Source of the DNA: Bacteroidia bacterium
Lineage (GTDB): Bacteria > Bacteroidota > Bacteroidia > NS11-12g > UBA955
Length of the DNA: 64,000 bases
Direction: 5' to 3'
NCBI GenBank assembly: GCA_023228875.1
Contig: JALOAG010000005.1
Span: 157,007 to 221,006, forward strand
The notes under the pieces: generated by a model
What the model saw: the letters and a program-made list of their open reading frames with translations, nothing else
Databases searched by the model: none
Told to the model about the DNA's origin: nothing
Made by a program: the position numbers and the translations under genes
Shown here: piece after piece, positions 54,980 to 63,226 of the stretch
Numbering within the stretch: the first letter of the stretch is position 1
How the letters are laid out: each line of letters opens with the position of its first letter

Positions 54980-56182
54980 TCAATTCGTCAATTTTGGTCT
55001 CTCCGTTTTTACTAAAAGTCCGTTTGCAATAAAACTATCTCCTGTTGTCAATTCTATTGTGTAAGTTAATTGTTCCTCTTCAATTGTCTCAATGGAAATT
55101 ATGTTTATAAACTTATTTTCAGTCGGGATAAAAACTCTGTCACCGATTTTTAATTGAATTACTTCAGATGTTTGTTCGTAATTGTTGTTTGATTTAGTTG
55201 GGTTTACTGATGCCCAAATTTTGTCTTCTGTCCAAAATGGGTGGTCGTCAGTTGCAATTATTTCTCTGTCTGAAAAGCGTAGTTTTAAAAGATAGGTATG
55301 TCTTGCTATAGTAAGTTCTGAAACTTTCACTTTGTCCAAATTACCTGTCAAATTATTGTATGTAAGAACCCAATCTTGATTTGTTATTTCTTCTATTTTC
55401 TTTGTTGAATTGTCAGCCATTGTGATTTGTGTCCCTGCTGCGAAACAATGAACGTCTAAGCCGTCAAAATTGATTTCACTAACAGCAACGTCATCGTATT
55501 TTGTGCCTTTGTAAATTTCTAAAATCTCTAAGGTTAGAATTAAGTCCTTTGTGCTATCAGTAGATTGAATAGGATTGATTTTAAAAGACTGAGTGTTGTT
55601 AATGTCTTTAAGTTCAAGAATTGCTGTCGGTTTGCCGTTCACAATCATTTTGAACTTTGCTACTCGTGAATTTGCTTTCCACAAGTCAGTATTTTTAATG
55701 TACCCGTTCCAAATTATTATTTCATTTACCCTTGGTGCATATGGTTTGAAATGAAAATTTATTTTATTTCCGATTGAACCGTTTGAGTTGTCAGGAATCC
55801 ACGCAGTAAAAAGGTCAAAGTCGTGAATGTTGTCTGGTAAGTATGTTATTTTTCCTTCGTCTTTTAAATACGAAGAAGAGGTTATTTTGTAAGGTCCACC
55901 GCCACAATACCAACTGCAACCAACACCTTGCGTCAATGGACCGTAACCGCTTTCTAAAGAGTCAATCATTTTTTTGTCTTGCTCTGAAAGTTTCTCATAG
56001 TCAATCTCACCCGAATTGATTTTTCCATATTGGTCAAGTGCTTTTTGCCAAATTATTTGGTCTGCTTTTTTAAAGTCATTAGAAGCGTTAACTGTCGCCT
56101 GAATAATCGGCAAATTTTGACCTGAAATCGAAAGTCCCAAAGTCAAAAAGAAAATTGTCAATATGTAAGCTGTCTTTGTCAT
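54980..56182 (-). CDS. Exported discoidin/NADase-type glycan-binding-like protein with C-terminal Hint domain
   Basis: 400 residues with a signal peptide (ILTIFFLTLGLSISGQ). Residues 86-240 resemble the NADase-type glycan-binding domain (CSWYCGGGPYKITSSS; NIHDFDLFTAWIPDN). The C-terminal part is a Hint (hedgehog/intein) domain: nucleophile Cys246 in HCFAAGTQITM, TDDHPFW (311-317), and DSFIANGLLVKT (382-393). It lacks the His-Asn-nucleophile end of splicing inteins, so cleavage rather than splicing is expected. It is a cassette gene; a truncated mobile element follows its stop. Confidence 0.72.
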   Translation of the reverse strand: MTKTAYILTIFFLTLGLSISGQNLPIIQATVNASNDFKKADQIIWQKALDQYGKINSGEIDYEKLSEQDKKMIDSLESGYGPLTQGVGCSWYCGGGPYKITSSSYLKDEGKITYLPDNIHDFDLFTAWIPDNSNGSIGNKINFHFKPYAPRVNEIIIWNGYIKNTDLWKANSRVAKFKMIVNGKPTAILELKDINNTQSFKINPIQSTDSTKDLILTLEILEIYKGTKYDDVAVSEINFDGLDVHCFAAGTQITMADNSTKKIEEITNQDWVLTYNNLTGNLDKVKVSELTIARHTYLLKLRFSDREIIATDDHPFWTEDKIWASVNPTKSNNNYEQTSEVIQLKIGDRVFIPTENKFINIISIETIEEEQLTYTIELTTGDSFIANGLLVKTERPKLTN

Positions 56183-56202
56183 TTGTTGTGTCTTCCTAAA
56201 AT

Positions 56203-56338
56203 GCCTGCTAACGGTTGGCAGCTACAAGAAGTTGGCGATTTTCACCACAACTACCCGTGCGGAGAACCAAATATTCATTAACCACAAATATGTCTGCGGA
56301 ACACTCAACCGCCAATTTATTGTAGGTGCTGCTATGCC
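56203..56338 (-). repeat. attC-like inverted repeat A
   Basis: About 136 bases. On the plus strand the left arm GGCAGCTACAAGAAGTTGGCG and the right arm CGCCAATTTATTGTAGGTGC pair with few mismatches. The ends carry GCTAAC and GCTATGCC. It lies 20 bases before the start of the Hint protein gene and 50 bases after the stop at 56389, the position expected of an integron attC. The GTT core is degenerate. Confidence 0.65.
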
Positions 56339-56388
56339 CAGTACTTTGTCCTTTTTCATAAGTTTAATATCAAGCCAAACCACTTCCA

Positions 56389-56802
56389 TCAATTTTCCTT
56401 TCGAGGAATCAGTAATTTGCTTTTTTGATTGGAACATCCTGTTTCTTTTATAGTTTCGGAAGGAATTAATTTGATTGTTTTGTCAGCCGTATCTCCAAGT
56501 CTGAAATGATAATATGTGTCGCAATTTAAAGAATCTATCACTATCTTTATTTCCTTTCTGCCAATTTGTAATTTGCAGTACATAGCACCGGAAGTATGTG
56601 AGAAAGTGACCACACTATCAGTTTCCGATACCTTAAAGCTTCTAATTTTTTTTCCGTTAGATGACAGCCCTATTTCTACTTTAACCATTTGTCCTGCCAG
56701 TCTCCATTCTTTGATATTGATGCATGTCAACCCACAACCTGGTTGAGCCTTAAGCATAAGTTTTGGAATGCAGATTATCAGAATCAAAAGGACTATTCTC
56801 AT
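56389..56802 (-). CDS. Hypothetical exported protein (cassette gene)
   Basis: 137 residues. Signal peptide IVLLILIICIPKLMLKAQ. Five cysteines in the mature part (GCGLTC near the start) suggest disulfides. No family recognised. It starts 17 bases after the next upstream gene stop, so the two share one cassette. An alternative frame continues coding-like past the stop towards the attC, so a late frameshift is possible. Confidence 0.55.
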   Translation of the reverse strand: MRIVLLILIICIPKLMLKAQPGCGLTCINIKEWRLAGQMVKVEIGLSSNGKKIRSFKVSETDSVVTFSHTSGAMYCKLQIGRKEIKIVIDSLNCDTYYHFRLGDTADKTIKLIPSETIKETGCSNQKSKLLIPRKEN

Positions 56803-56819
56803 ATTAATTATTGGTTTTT

Positions 56820-57887
56820 TTATCTTCTATTACTATGTTCTATGCAGCCATAACTATTTAATATGACCCAAATCATTGGAAGTGCCTGATTTATTTTTTG
56901 AATGTCAGTGAATATATCTCTAGACATTGGGGCATTATAATTGGTTGTAATAATCCAATTTTTATCGAGTGTTTTTCGAATTCTATAAATACCAAAATTA
57001 TTGCTTTCTAAAACTGACCGAATGGTTTTTTCGTCAACTAATTCATTTATCATAAAATCTAAAGTTTTATCTATGCCATTGGCACCATAAGCACATTCTA
57101 AAACATACTGCAATTTATAAGTTTTTAAATACTGGCTTTCTTCAATGGCTTTTCTAAACTCGCTTCTCTTTGCCGAGTCTGTAGGCCAATGTATGTTTGT
57201 ATCATATATAATATGGTTGGTGTCTGATGGATCTGCAATCCTTCTAAGTTTTTTTATTTCTTTCCAAAATTCAAGAATGAATGATGCCATCTTCGAAGAA
57301 TCAGAATAGTAAGAATCTGCCAATTCAAAAGAAACATTCTCCAAAGGTGAAGAAAGTGGAAAAAAACCCATGGGGGTTGGTAAATAAAAATCTCCCGGTT
57401 TTCCCAAGGCTATCCTTTTTCTTAACCTTCCATGTGGATTAAGTTGTATGTGTTGCATTTGTTTTTCATAACCCTGTGCCTCAACTTCTATTTTATAGAC
57501 TCCTACTGTTGGTGTTTTTATGAAATATAGACCATCATAACTGTGTGTTGTAAAAGTGTCAGAAAAACCCTTGTAATTGCTTAAAATAATTCGGGCATTT
57601 TCTATTGGCTTGCATTCTGCATTCATGACCCAAAAATATGAACTGTCAAGATTGCTGTGTTTCTTGCTATTGAAATATTGTAAATTATCTCTTAATTTTA
57701 TTGAATTTGAATCTATAAGAACACCATGCGGAATTCTCTGTACCTGACTAAAAACATTGTGAGGATGAAAAACTATTAAAATAAATAACAAAGCTGGCAT
57801 GAACAAAATTCCTTTTAGGAATTCTGATAATAGGTAAACCAAACTCCCTATATTGTAAATGGTAATAATTTTATACGATAATTTCAT
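56820..57887 (-). CDS. Hypothetical exported protein with carboxypeptidase-regulatory-like domain (cassette gene)
   Basis: 355 residues, or about 326 if it starts at ATG 57800 (MPALLFILIVF), where the signal peptide would end at VFSQ. The segment ENARIILSNYKGFSDTFTTHSYDGLYFIKTP followed by YKIEVEAQGYE, quoted in parts, fits a CarboxypepD regulatory-like beta sandwich. The rest is unrecognised. It is the first gene of a two-gene cassette. Confidence 0.58.
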   Translation of the reverse strand: MKLSYKIITIYNIGSLVYLLSEFLKGILFMPALLFILIVFHPHNVFSQVQRIPHGVLIDSNSIKLRDNLQYFNSKKHSNLDSSYFWVMNAECKPIENARIILSNYKGFSDTFTTHSYDGLYFIKTPTVGVYKIEVEAQGYEKQMQHIQLNPHGRLRKRIALGKPGDFYLPTPMGFFPLSSPLENVSFELADSYYSDSSKMASFILEFWKEIKKLRRIADPSDTNHIIYDTNIHWPTDSAKRSEFRKAIEESQYLKTYKLQYVLECAYGANGIDKTLDFMINELVDEKTIRSVLESNNFGIYRIRKTLDKNWIITTNYNAPMSRDIFTDIQKINQALPMIWVILNSYGCIEHSNRR

Positions 57888-58016
57888 TTGGATTGTTCAT
57901 TCAAATTTAGTATATAAAGTTCAAATTTTATTTTCTTGATTCCAAACCTTTTTGTGTAAGTATTGTACATGTCATTTTTTCTTATTGTTTGTGAATTAAT
58001 GGGTTGTCATAGTATT

Positions 58017-58147
58017 GGGCATAACGTTTTGCAGCTTGGCGAAGTGGCGGATTTAGAAGCACTTACTTTCAATTTAGCACTAATGTTCATTTGAAAACCC
58101 AAAGTTCAATTTAGCACCGAACCCGCCATTTTGCCAAACCGCTGTGC
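58017..58147 (-). repeat. attC-like inverted repeat B, split by the MITE
   Basis: The left arm is GCAGCTTGGCGAAGTGGCGG after CATAACG; the right arm is CCCGCCATTTTGCCAAACCGC. It breaks at the MITE (58148) and its end resumes as TTATGGGC at 58619-58626, just before the stop of the gene at 58650. Confidence 0.7.
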
Positions 58148-58609
58148 CTGTTGCACAACCACACCCATAACTTCATTAGGCAAATATAAATCAATTATGC
58201 ATGTATTAACAAAAGTGCAATAAATGTGCGTAATTAATTGATTGTCAGTGTCGTATATTTTGTCTTAAAAATTTCTTTTCTTATCTTTGATGCATGCAGG
58301 GACGTAAGGATATTCAACCAAAAATGTTGTATCAAGTAAGCATTGACAGCATGGTACCAACTGACAATTTTTATCGCTTATTATCACAAACCCTTGATAC
58401 AGCATAGCGCTAACCATGCAAAAAATAGAGGCAACTGCGCAAAACACCTTTCGTTTTTTTATTGACTACATCACAACGCTCACAACTCCTATATAAACCA
58501 CCCAAAAAACCAACTTAAAAAGCATAGTTGAAAAAACAAGTGTGCTTAAAACGCTTCTAATGAAGCCGTTTTTGATGTTTTTTTCTTTTTTTAGAGAGTT
58601 GTGCAACAG
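58148..58609 (+). mobile_element. MITE-like element, copy 1 (IS1182-like deletion derivative)
   Basis: 462 bases from CTGTTGCACAAC (58148-58159) to GTTGTGCAACAG (58598-58609), perfect 12-bp inverted repeats. Inside are only the two ends of a transposase gene. It is nearly identical to copies at 60357 and 63745 and lies in attC-like repeat B. It cannot transpose without a helper. Confidence 0.85.
58294..58496 (+). pseudogene. Transposase remnants in MITE copy 1
   Basis: ATG 58294 opens a 37-codon frame: MQGRKDIQPKMLYQVSIDS then VPTDNFYRLLSQTLD, which resembles the start of IS1182-like transposases (MQGKK...VPEDNFYR). It stops at 58405. A second frame (58416-58496) ends FRFFIDYITTLTTPI, probably the transposase C-terminus. 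The middle, with all catalytic residues, is deleted. Confidence 0.75.
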
Positions 58610-58649
58610 CTACCCGTATTATGGGCTGCCTTTCTCTTATCGTTTGTTT

Positions 58650-59366
58650 TCAGATGTTCAAGCATAATTTAGTCAGTTCAAATTTTCCTTCTTCTAAATC
58701 AAAGTATTCTATTTTATTTTCCAAGCTATTATCGTAATCATTATGGTCATCTTCAGTATTTTCACTATCGTCATTTTTTTCAAAACGAAAAACTCTATAC
58801 TCTGCCGTCAAGGAATAATTAATGTTGTTTCTGCCCCAAGATGACTCTGAAATTGTTATGATATAATTATTATCAATTTTAAATTCTCTTGATAGGTTAC
58901 CATTAGGATTTCCACCTGTTCCTAAGTCAGCAAAGAACCAATCACTTAAATGTCCTTCCTTATTCATACTTGCTAATATGCCTATAGACATAGCGTATTG
59001 TCCTTTTGGTGTCAGTGTGATGTGAAGTAGATAGTTGTTACTGTCCACTTTTATAAATCCAATTATTGCTATTTCTTCTAAGTTTTCAAGGTCCAGACAG
59101 TTTTTAACGTCTTCACAGTCCATTTGTCCAAACGGAGAACTTACAATATTGTTGACTCTTTTTGGTTGAGTTGAAATCAATTTAGTTACAAGAAATGTAC
59201 TGTCTTTATCAGTCAATATTTTCCTTTGATTCTGAATGTCACTGTTATATTGAGATGTGTATGGCACTTTCAAATTTTGTGCGTTCTCTAATAGTGATTT
59301 AAAGTCAGATTGTCCGTAAACAAAGCCTGTCGTGATTAAAAATATTATTAATGTTATTCTTTTCAT
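58650..59366 (-). CDS. Hypothetical exported protein (cassette gene)
   Basis: 238 residues. Signal peptide LIIFLITTGFVYGQ. The body has FGQMDCEDVKNCLDLENLEEIAI and a C-terminal acidic linker DDSENTEDDHNDYD. No family recognised. The attC-like repeat B with MITE copy 1 follows its stop; repeat C lies 24 bases upstream of its start. Confidence 0.6.
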   Translation of the reverse strand: MKRITLIIFLITTGFVYGQSDFKSLLENAQNLKVPYTSQYNSDIQNQRKILTDKDSTFLVTKLISTQPKRVNNIVSSPFGQMDCEDVKNCLDLENLEEIAIIGFIKVDSNNYLLHITLTPKGQYAMSIGILASMNKEGHLSDWFFADLGTGGNPNGNLSREFKIDNNYIITISESSWGRNNINYSLTAEYRVFRFEKNDDSENTEDDHNDYDNSLENKIEYFDLEEGKFELTKLCLNI

Positions 59367-59389
59367 TTTCGGTGTCGTCTTTTAAGGTT

Positions 59390-59524
59390 GCCCATAACGT
59401 TTTGGCGCTTGGCGAAGAAGCGGATTTCGAAGCACTAAACAGTCTGCCAGCACTGAACTTGATACGAAGCACAAAGCTTCAATTTAGCACTAAACCCGCT
59501 TTTTTGCCAAGCGCCTGTTATGCC
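59390..59524 (-). repeat. attC-like inverted repeat C (intact)
   Basis: 135 bases with the clearest arms: TTGGCGCTTGGCGAAGAAGCGG on the left and CCGCTTTTTTGCCAAGCGCC on the right. The ends are GCCCATAACG and CTGTTATGCC. Read on the minus strand it has GCATAAC at one end and CGTTATGGGC at the other, as R'' and R' of attC. The stop codon of the gene at 59518 lies in GTTAT. Confidence 0.78.
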
Positions 59525-60195
59525 TTGTTTTTAAATTTTCGTCTGTGTTTCATTATGTAATTTGTAGAGTCCGGTTTAATGTCAAACTGTTGAAATTTAT
59601 ATTGTTCATTAATGTCTTTTCCTTCGTTTAATTTATAGTCAAACACTTTCTTTAGAACAAATGTGCTGTCATTTAATATATCGCCTTTCTTTTCAACTAA
59701 ATAATATGCTCCAATCCAATTTACGTAATACTGAATAATAATTTCATTATTCTCCGTTTTGAAAACACCTTTTCCCCAAATAGGATACCTGTCTTTGTAA
59801 TTTCTTATGTCACATTCAAAATGCTTTTTAGCATTGTCAAATGTATTTTGGTCAAGTAGTCCGCAGTTAGTTGAATAGTCAAACACATAGTTTTCTTGAA
59901 AACCTGTTGAAATACCAAAAGTCAATAAAGTACCGTCTTTGTGAAGAGTCAAAGGTCTAATTTGTTTTTGTAAATATGGCTTTGTGCTGTCTTGACTGAA
60001 ACCACCGTATGAGTTTTTAAAATAAGGGAATGTCATTTCTTCTTTTTCTTGGTAGTAATAGCCGTCAGTTCTTATAGGTCTTAACTTGTCTCCAACTTTG
60101 TCTAAATTGATAACATATTTCTTGTGGTTAACAACCATACATGAAGTCAAAGTCAACAGTGTCAATAATGATATTTTAAGCTTAATTTTAGTCAT
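59518..60195 (-). CDS. Hypothetical lipoprotein (cassette gene)
   Basis: 225 residues. Lipoprotein signal with lipobox LTSC. The mature part has HFECDIRNYKDRYPIWGKGVF and other beta-strand-like segments; no family recognised. Its stop codon overlaps the end of attC-like repeat C, as in integron cassettes. Repeat D with MITE copy 2 lies upstream of its start. Confidence 0.62.
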   Translation of the reverse strand: MTKIKLKISLLTLLTLTSCMVVNHKKYVINLDKVGDKLRPIRTDGYYYQEKEEMTFPYFKNSYGGFSQDSTKPYLQKQIRPLTLHKDGTLLTFGISTGFQENYVFDYSTNCGLLDQNTFDNAKKHFECDIRNYKDRYPIWGKGVFKTENNEIIIQYYVNWIGAYYLVEKKGDILNDSTFVLKKVFDYKLNEGKDINEQYKFQQFDIKPDSTNYIMKHRRKFKNKA

Positions 60196-60227
60196 TCATT
60201 GTCGTTTGATTGTCGGTCTCTTAAAAT

Positions 60228-60356
60228 AAGGCACGTTTTAGGGCTTGGCGAAGGTGGCGATTTTCACCACAAATGTTGATGCGGAGAACCAAACTTTGAT
60301 TAACCACAAATGTGTCTGCGGAGCACTGAACCGCCACTTTTGCCAAACCCGTGTGC
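60228..60356 (-). repeat. attC-like inverted repeat D, split by the MITE
   Basis: Left arm AGGGCTTGGCGAAGGTGGCG, right arm CCGCCACTTTTGCCAAACCC. The core end is degenerate (GGCACG for CATAACG). MITE copy 2 begins at 60357 and the repeat end resumes as GTTATGG at 60826-60832. Confidence 0.65.
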
Positions 60357-60817
60357 CTGTTGCACAACCACACCCATAACTTCATTAGGCAAATATAAAT
60401 CAATTATGCATGTATTAACAAAAGTGCAATAAGTGTGCATAATTAATTGATTGTCAGTGTCGTATATTTTGCCTTAAAAATTTCTTTTCTTATCTTTGAT
60501 GCATACAGGGACGTAAGGATATTCAACCAAAAATGTTGTATCAAGTAAGCATTGACAGCTTGATACCAACTGACAATTTTTATCGCTTATTATCACAAAC
60601 CCTTGATACAGCATAGCGCAAGCCATGCAAAAAATAGAGGCAACTGCGCAAAACACCTTTCGTTTTTTTATTGACTACATCACAACGCTCACAACTCCTA
60701 TATAAACCACCAAAAAAACCAACTTAAAAAGCATAGTTGAAAAAACAAGTGTGCTTAAAACGCTTCTAATGAAGCCGTTTTTGATGTTTTTTTCTTTTTT
60801 AGAGAGTTGTGCAACAG
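60357..60817 (+). mobile_element. MITE-like element, copy 2
   Basis: 461 bases between the same perfect 12-bp inverted repeats (60357-60368; 60806-60817). It differs from copy 1 by a handful of substitutions and a short indel. The transposase start codon is lost (ATG to ATA). The flanks CCCGTGT on the left and CCCGTGT on the right could be a 7-base target duplication. Confidence 0.85.
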
Positions 60818-60836
60818 CTACCCGTGTTATGGCTAG

Positions 60837-62084
60837 TTATTTTTCGCAATATAAATTGTAATATAAATGATGAATTTCAACGTACTTATATTCGTCTCCT
60901 GGGAGATTGTGTTTTGATATAAAATGTGCTCTATCCAATTTTTGAAATCCACTTTCATAAGAATCATGAGCCTTAATGATTGTTTCTGCTTCGTCAAGAA
61001 CTTTTGAGAAGTTTTTTTGATTACAAAAACTAAGCATTATTCCATAATTCTGTCTCCACGTTAAGTATCCTAAAAGTTGTTCAATAGTCTTGTGGTATAA
61101 TTTTTCGCCTCCGTAAAATTTACATTCAGTAACTAAAATATTTCCCTTGTCAATATTCAAATAAATATCTGTTTTGCCTTTATTATTGAATGTTTCACCG
61201 GTTGCTTGACCTTCAAATATTGAGTTAAGGTTGGAGAGCAGTAAATCACGAAGATTGGGTTCGTCAAACTTTTCATAAGTCTTGGGTGTTTTTTCAAATT
61301 GAAGACATTGGTTATTTAAGAGTTTAATAATATCTACAACCTTTTCTCTGTCAAGTTGATAATCTTCGTCAGGTGTTTTTGGTTTTATTTTAGCAATGAA
61401 TGGCTTTTTATTTACTTGTATTTGTTTAATTATGTCACTGTCTTTTCTTGCTAGTGGTATTTTAACGAGATTAACTAAATCATTTAATCTGTTTTTATCT
61501 GCGTCTAACTTGTTTTTCCTTTCGTTGATGAATTGCGTCAATCGTTGTTCTAGCTTTGAATTTTCAACCTCTATTTCAGCATTTTTTGAATGGAGCAAAT
61601 TTTGAATTCCTGACCTGTTAGATGTGATTACATCTCGAACTTGTTCATTAGTTAAATTTCGTCCATATCCTTTCATCTCAACTGTAATAACAAAATAATT
61701 GCCTTTAATTTCAAACTGCGATCCGCCCGAAAGTGAAATTGAATTCGTTCTCAACTTAAATATCTGGTCAATTTTTTTATTTGGTTGAATAGGTATTTTT
61801 ACCAAAATATTCTCGCATTCGATTTTTAAATCACCGTCCTGTTGATAGCCCGATTCTCTTTCATGTGCATATATAGTTTTGATGAATTTTTTATGTTCAA
61901 TTGATTCTTCCTTATTTGGGTCGAGTTCAATCGGGTCTAGCGCAATGTCCATATAAAATTTAACCAAATCTTCGGTCGGTTGAGCTATTATATAGTCATC
62001 CGACTCAGTCGCTATTTTCAACTTTATGTCGTTGAACAAGGCATTATAAAAGTCTTCGTATGTTCTGTCTGAAATTCTATTCAT
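60837..62084 (-). CDS. PD-(D/E)XK nuclease-like protein (cassette gene)
   Basis: 415 residues. The N-terminal two thirds are unrecognised, with a coiled-coil-like stretch (168-210). The C-terminal part has GKTDIYLNI with Asp306, ILVTECKFYGG with Glu320-x-Lys322, and EQLLGYLTW with Gln336, a fit to the D...ExK...Q pattern of PD-(D/E)XK nucleases. Relatives include restriction and defence enzymes. It is cytoplasmic (no signal). The stop lies 4 bases from the attC end. Confidence 0.68.
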   Translation of the reverse strand: MNRISDRTYEDFYNALFNDIKLKIATESDDYIIAQPTEDLVKFYMDIALDPIELDPNKEESIEHKKFIKTIYAHERESGYQQDGDLKIECENILVKIPIQPNKKIDQIFKLRTNSISLSGGSQFEIKGNYFVITVEMKGYGRNLTNEQVRDVITSNRSGIQNLLHSKNAEIEVENSKLEQRLTQFINERKNKLDADKNRLNDLVNLVKIPLARKDSDIIKQIQVNKKPFIAKIKPKTPDEDYQLDREKVVDIIKLLNNQCLQFEKTPKTYEKFDEPNLRDLLLSNLNSIFEGQATGETFNNKGKTDIYLNIDKGNILVTECKFYGGEKLYHKTIEQLLGYLTWRQNYGIMLSFCNQKNFSKVLDEAETIIKAHDSYESGFQKLDRAHFISKHNLPGDEYKYVEIHHLYYNLYCEK

Positions 62085-62099
62085 GTCGTTTTATAATTA

Positions 62100-62234
62100 G
62101 CCATAACGGTTTGGCGGCTTGACGCAGGGCGGATTTTACCGACAAATGTTGATACGAAGATAATATTTTTATCATATCGAAAATGTTCTATCGAAGTGTT
62201 TCGCCTGCCTTGCGTTCAAACCGCTTGTTGGCGG
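62100..62234 (-). repeat. attC-like inverted repeat E (intact, no MITE)
   Basis: 135 bases from GCCATAACGG to GTTGGCGG, with arms GGCGGCTTGACGCAGGGCGG and CGCCTGCCTTGCGTTCAAACC, TGCCGCC-like near the end. It lies 15 bases before the start of the nuclease-like gene and 6 bases after the nucleotidyltransferase stop. Confidence 0.72.
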
Positions 62235-62240
62235 TAGTTT

Positions 62241-63011
62241 TTATGTTATTCTGTTCAGGATTCCTTTCAATTTTGGTTCGACATTAAGTTGTTCAAACAG
62301 CCTTTCGGCTAATTTTAAAGAGTTTTTAAAAGACAATCGTAAATTTTCAGGTTGCAAATCAGATGTAACTGTCTTGTATGCTGAATACCAAGTTGAGTCA
62401 ATATCTTTTTCAAGACATTTGGTCGGACTTTCCCAATGTTGTATTTTGTCGGCTGTTATTCTTAAGAGCCAAAGTAAATATTTCTGAACATTAGACAAAC
62501 TTTGATGAGCGTGAGCAAATTCACCACGTTTAATCAGGTTGCTTGTTGTTAGCAAAACATTCAAAAGCGATTCACTTAGCCACAGAGTGTTTTGATTTGT
62601 ATTTCGCTCTGGTGATTTTATTTTAATCTGATTGAGCGTTTTTGCTAAAAGTCCGTCTTTGTCTACTAAATTCATTTGGTCAAAGTCGCTAAAAGCAACC
62701 ATACCTTCCCACGATTTAATAATTTCAATTTCTTCTGTTGTTAAAAAATGAAATTCGCCTCTGACCATATTGTCGAAAATAGCCACTTCACTTCCATATT
62801 CGTTGGTAAAATACAATAGAACTGGGTGAATTTGGCTTACCCATTTTTCTGATGAAAAATCATCTTTACTTTTCAAGAAAATATAAAATTCGATATCGGA
62901 ATATTTGTCTCCTTCGTTTTTAGTGAATGAACCATACATAAAAACTACGGAAACATTTTTGTCTTGTTGGGCTATAGATTTAGTTTTACTAATCATTTGT
63001 AACTGTATCAT
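62241..63011 (-). CDS. Lincosamide nucleotidyltransferase-like protein (cassette gene)
   Basis: About 256 residues. The N-terminus has FMYGSFTKNEGDKYSDIEFYIF, here in parts: MYGSFTK, then GDKYSDIEFY, the GS...DxE nucleotidyltransferase motif almost as in Lnu(B)/Lnu(F), which adenylate lincomycin and clindamycin. EYGSEVAIFDNMVRGEFHFL and NLIKRGEFAHAHQSL extend the likeness. I chose ATG 63011, which aligns with the known start. lnu(F) is known as an integron cassette. Activity here is unproven. Confidence 0.78.
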   Translation of the reverse strand: MIQLQMISKTKSIAQQDKNVSVVFMYGSFTKNEGDKYSDIEFYIFLKSKDDFSSEKWVSQIHPVLLYFTNEYGSEVAIFDNMVRGEFHFLTTEEIEIIKSWEGMVAFSDFDQMNLVDKDGLLAKTLNQIKIKSPERNTNQNTLWLSESLLNVLLTTSNLIKRGEFAHAHQSLSNVQKYLLWLLRITADKIQHWESPTKCLEKDIDSTWYSAYKTVTSDLQPENLRLSFKNSLKLAERLFEQLNVEPKLKGILNRIT

Positions 63012-63160
63012 TTTTTTTGGGTTTAAAAGTGAATAATACAAACCCTCATTACTTTTAAAAGCAATGTTAGAGAGTTCTGTTTTATTTGTTCGGACAGTTA
63101 CTTATAGCTTCATCGGATTATCTTTTCTATTATGTTATTATAGTGTTCGGTAAAATTACC

Positions 63161-63222
63161 ACCAACTTCTGACTAGCTTGCTGAAGTGGCGATTTTCACC
63201 AACAAATGTTGAAATGAAGATA
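63161..63222 (-). repeat. Degenerate half attC-like repeat F
   Basis: Only the left arm and centre remain: GACTAGCTTGCTGAAGTGGCG then ATTTTCACCAACAAATGTTG, shared with repeats A and D. The right arm is missing and the gene stop at 63227 follows at once. Confidence 0.5.
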
Positions 63223-63226
63223 GTTT

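Noticed and set aside
58265..58447. Minus-strand 60-codon frame in the MITE, repeated at 60474-60656
   Set aside because: It recurs only because the element does, and it is antisense to the transposase remnants.
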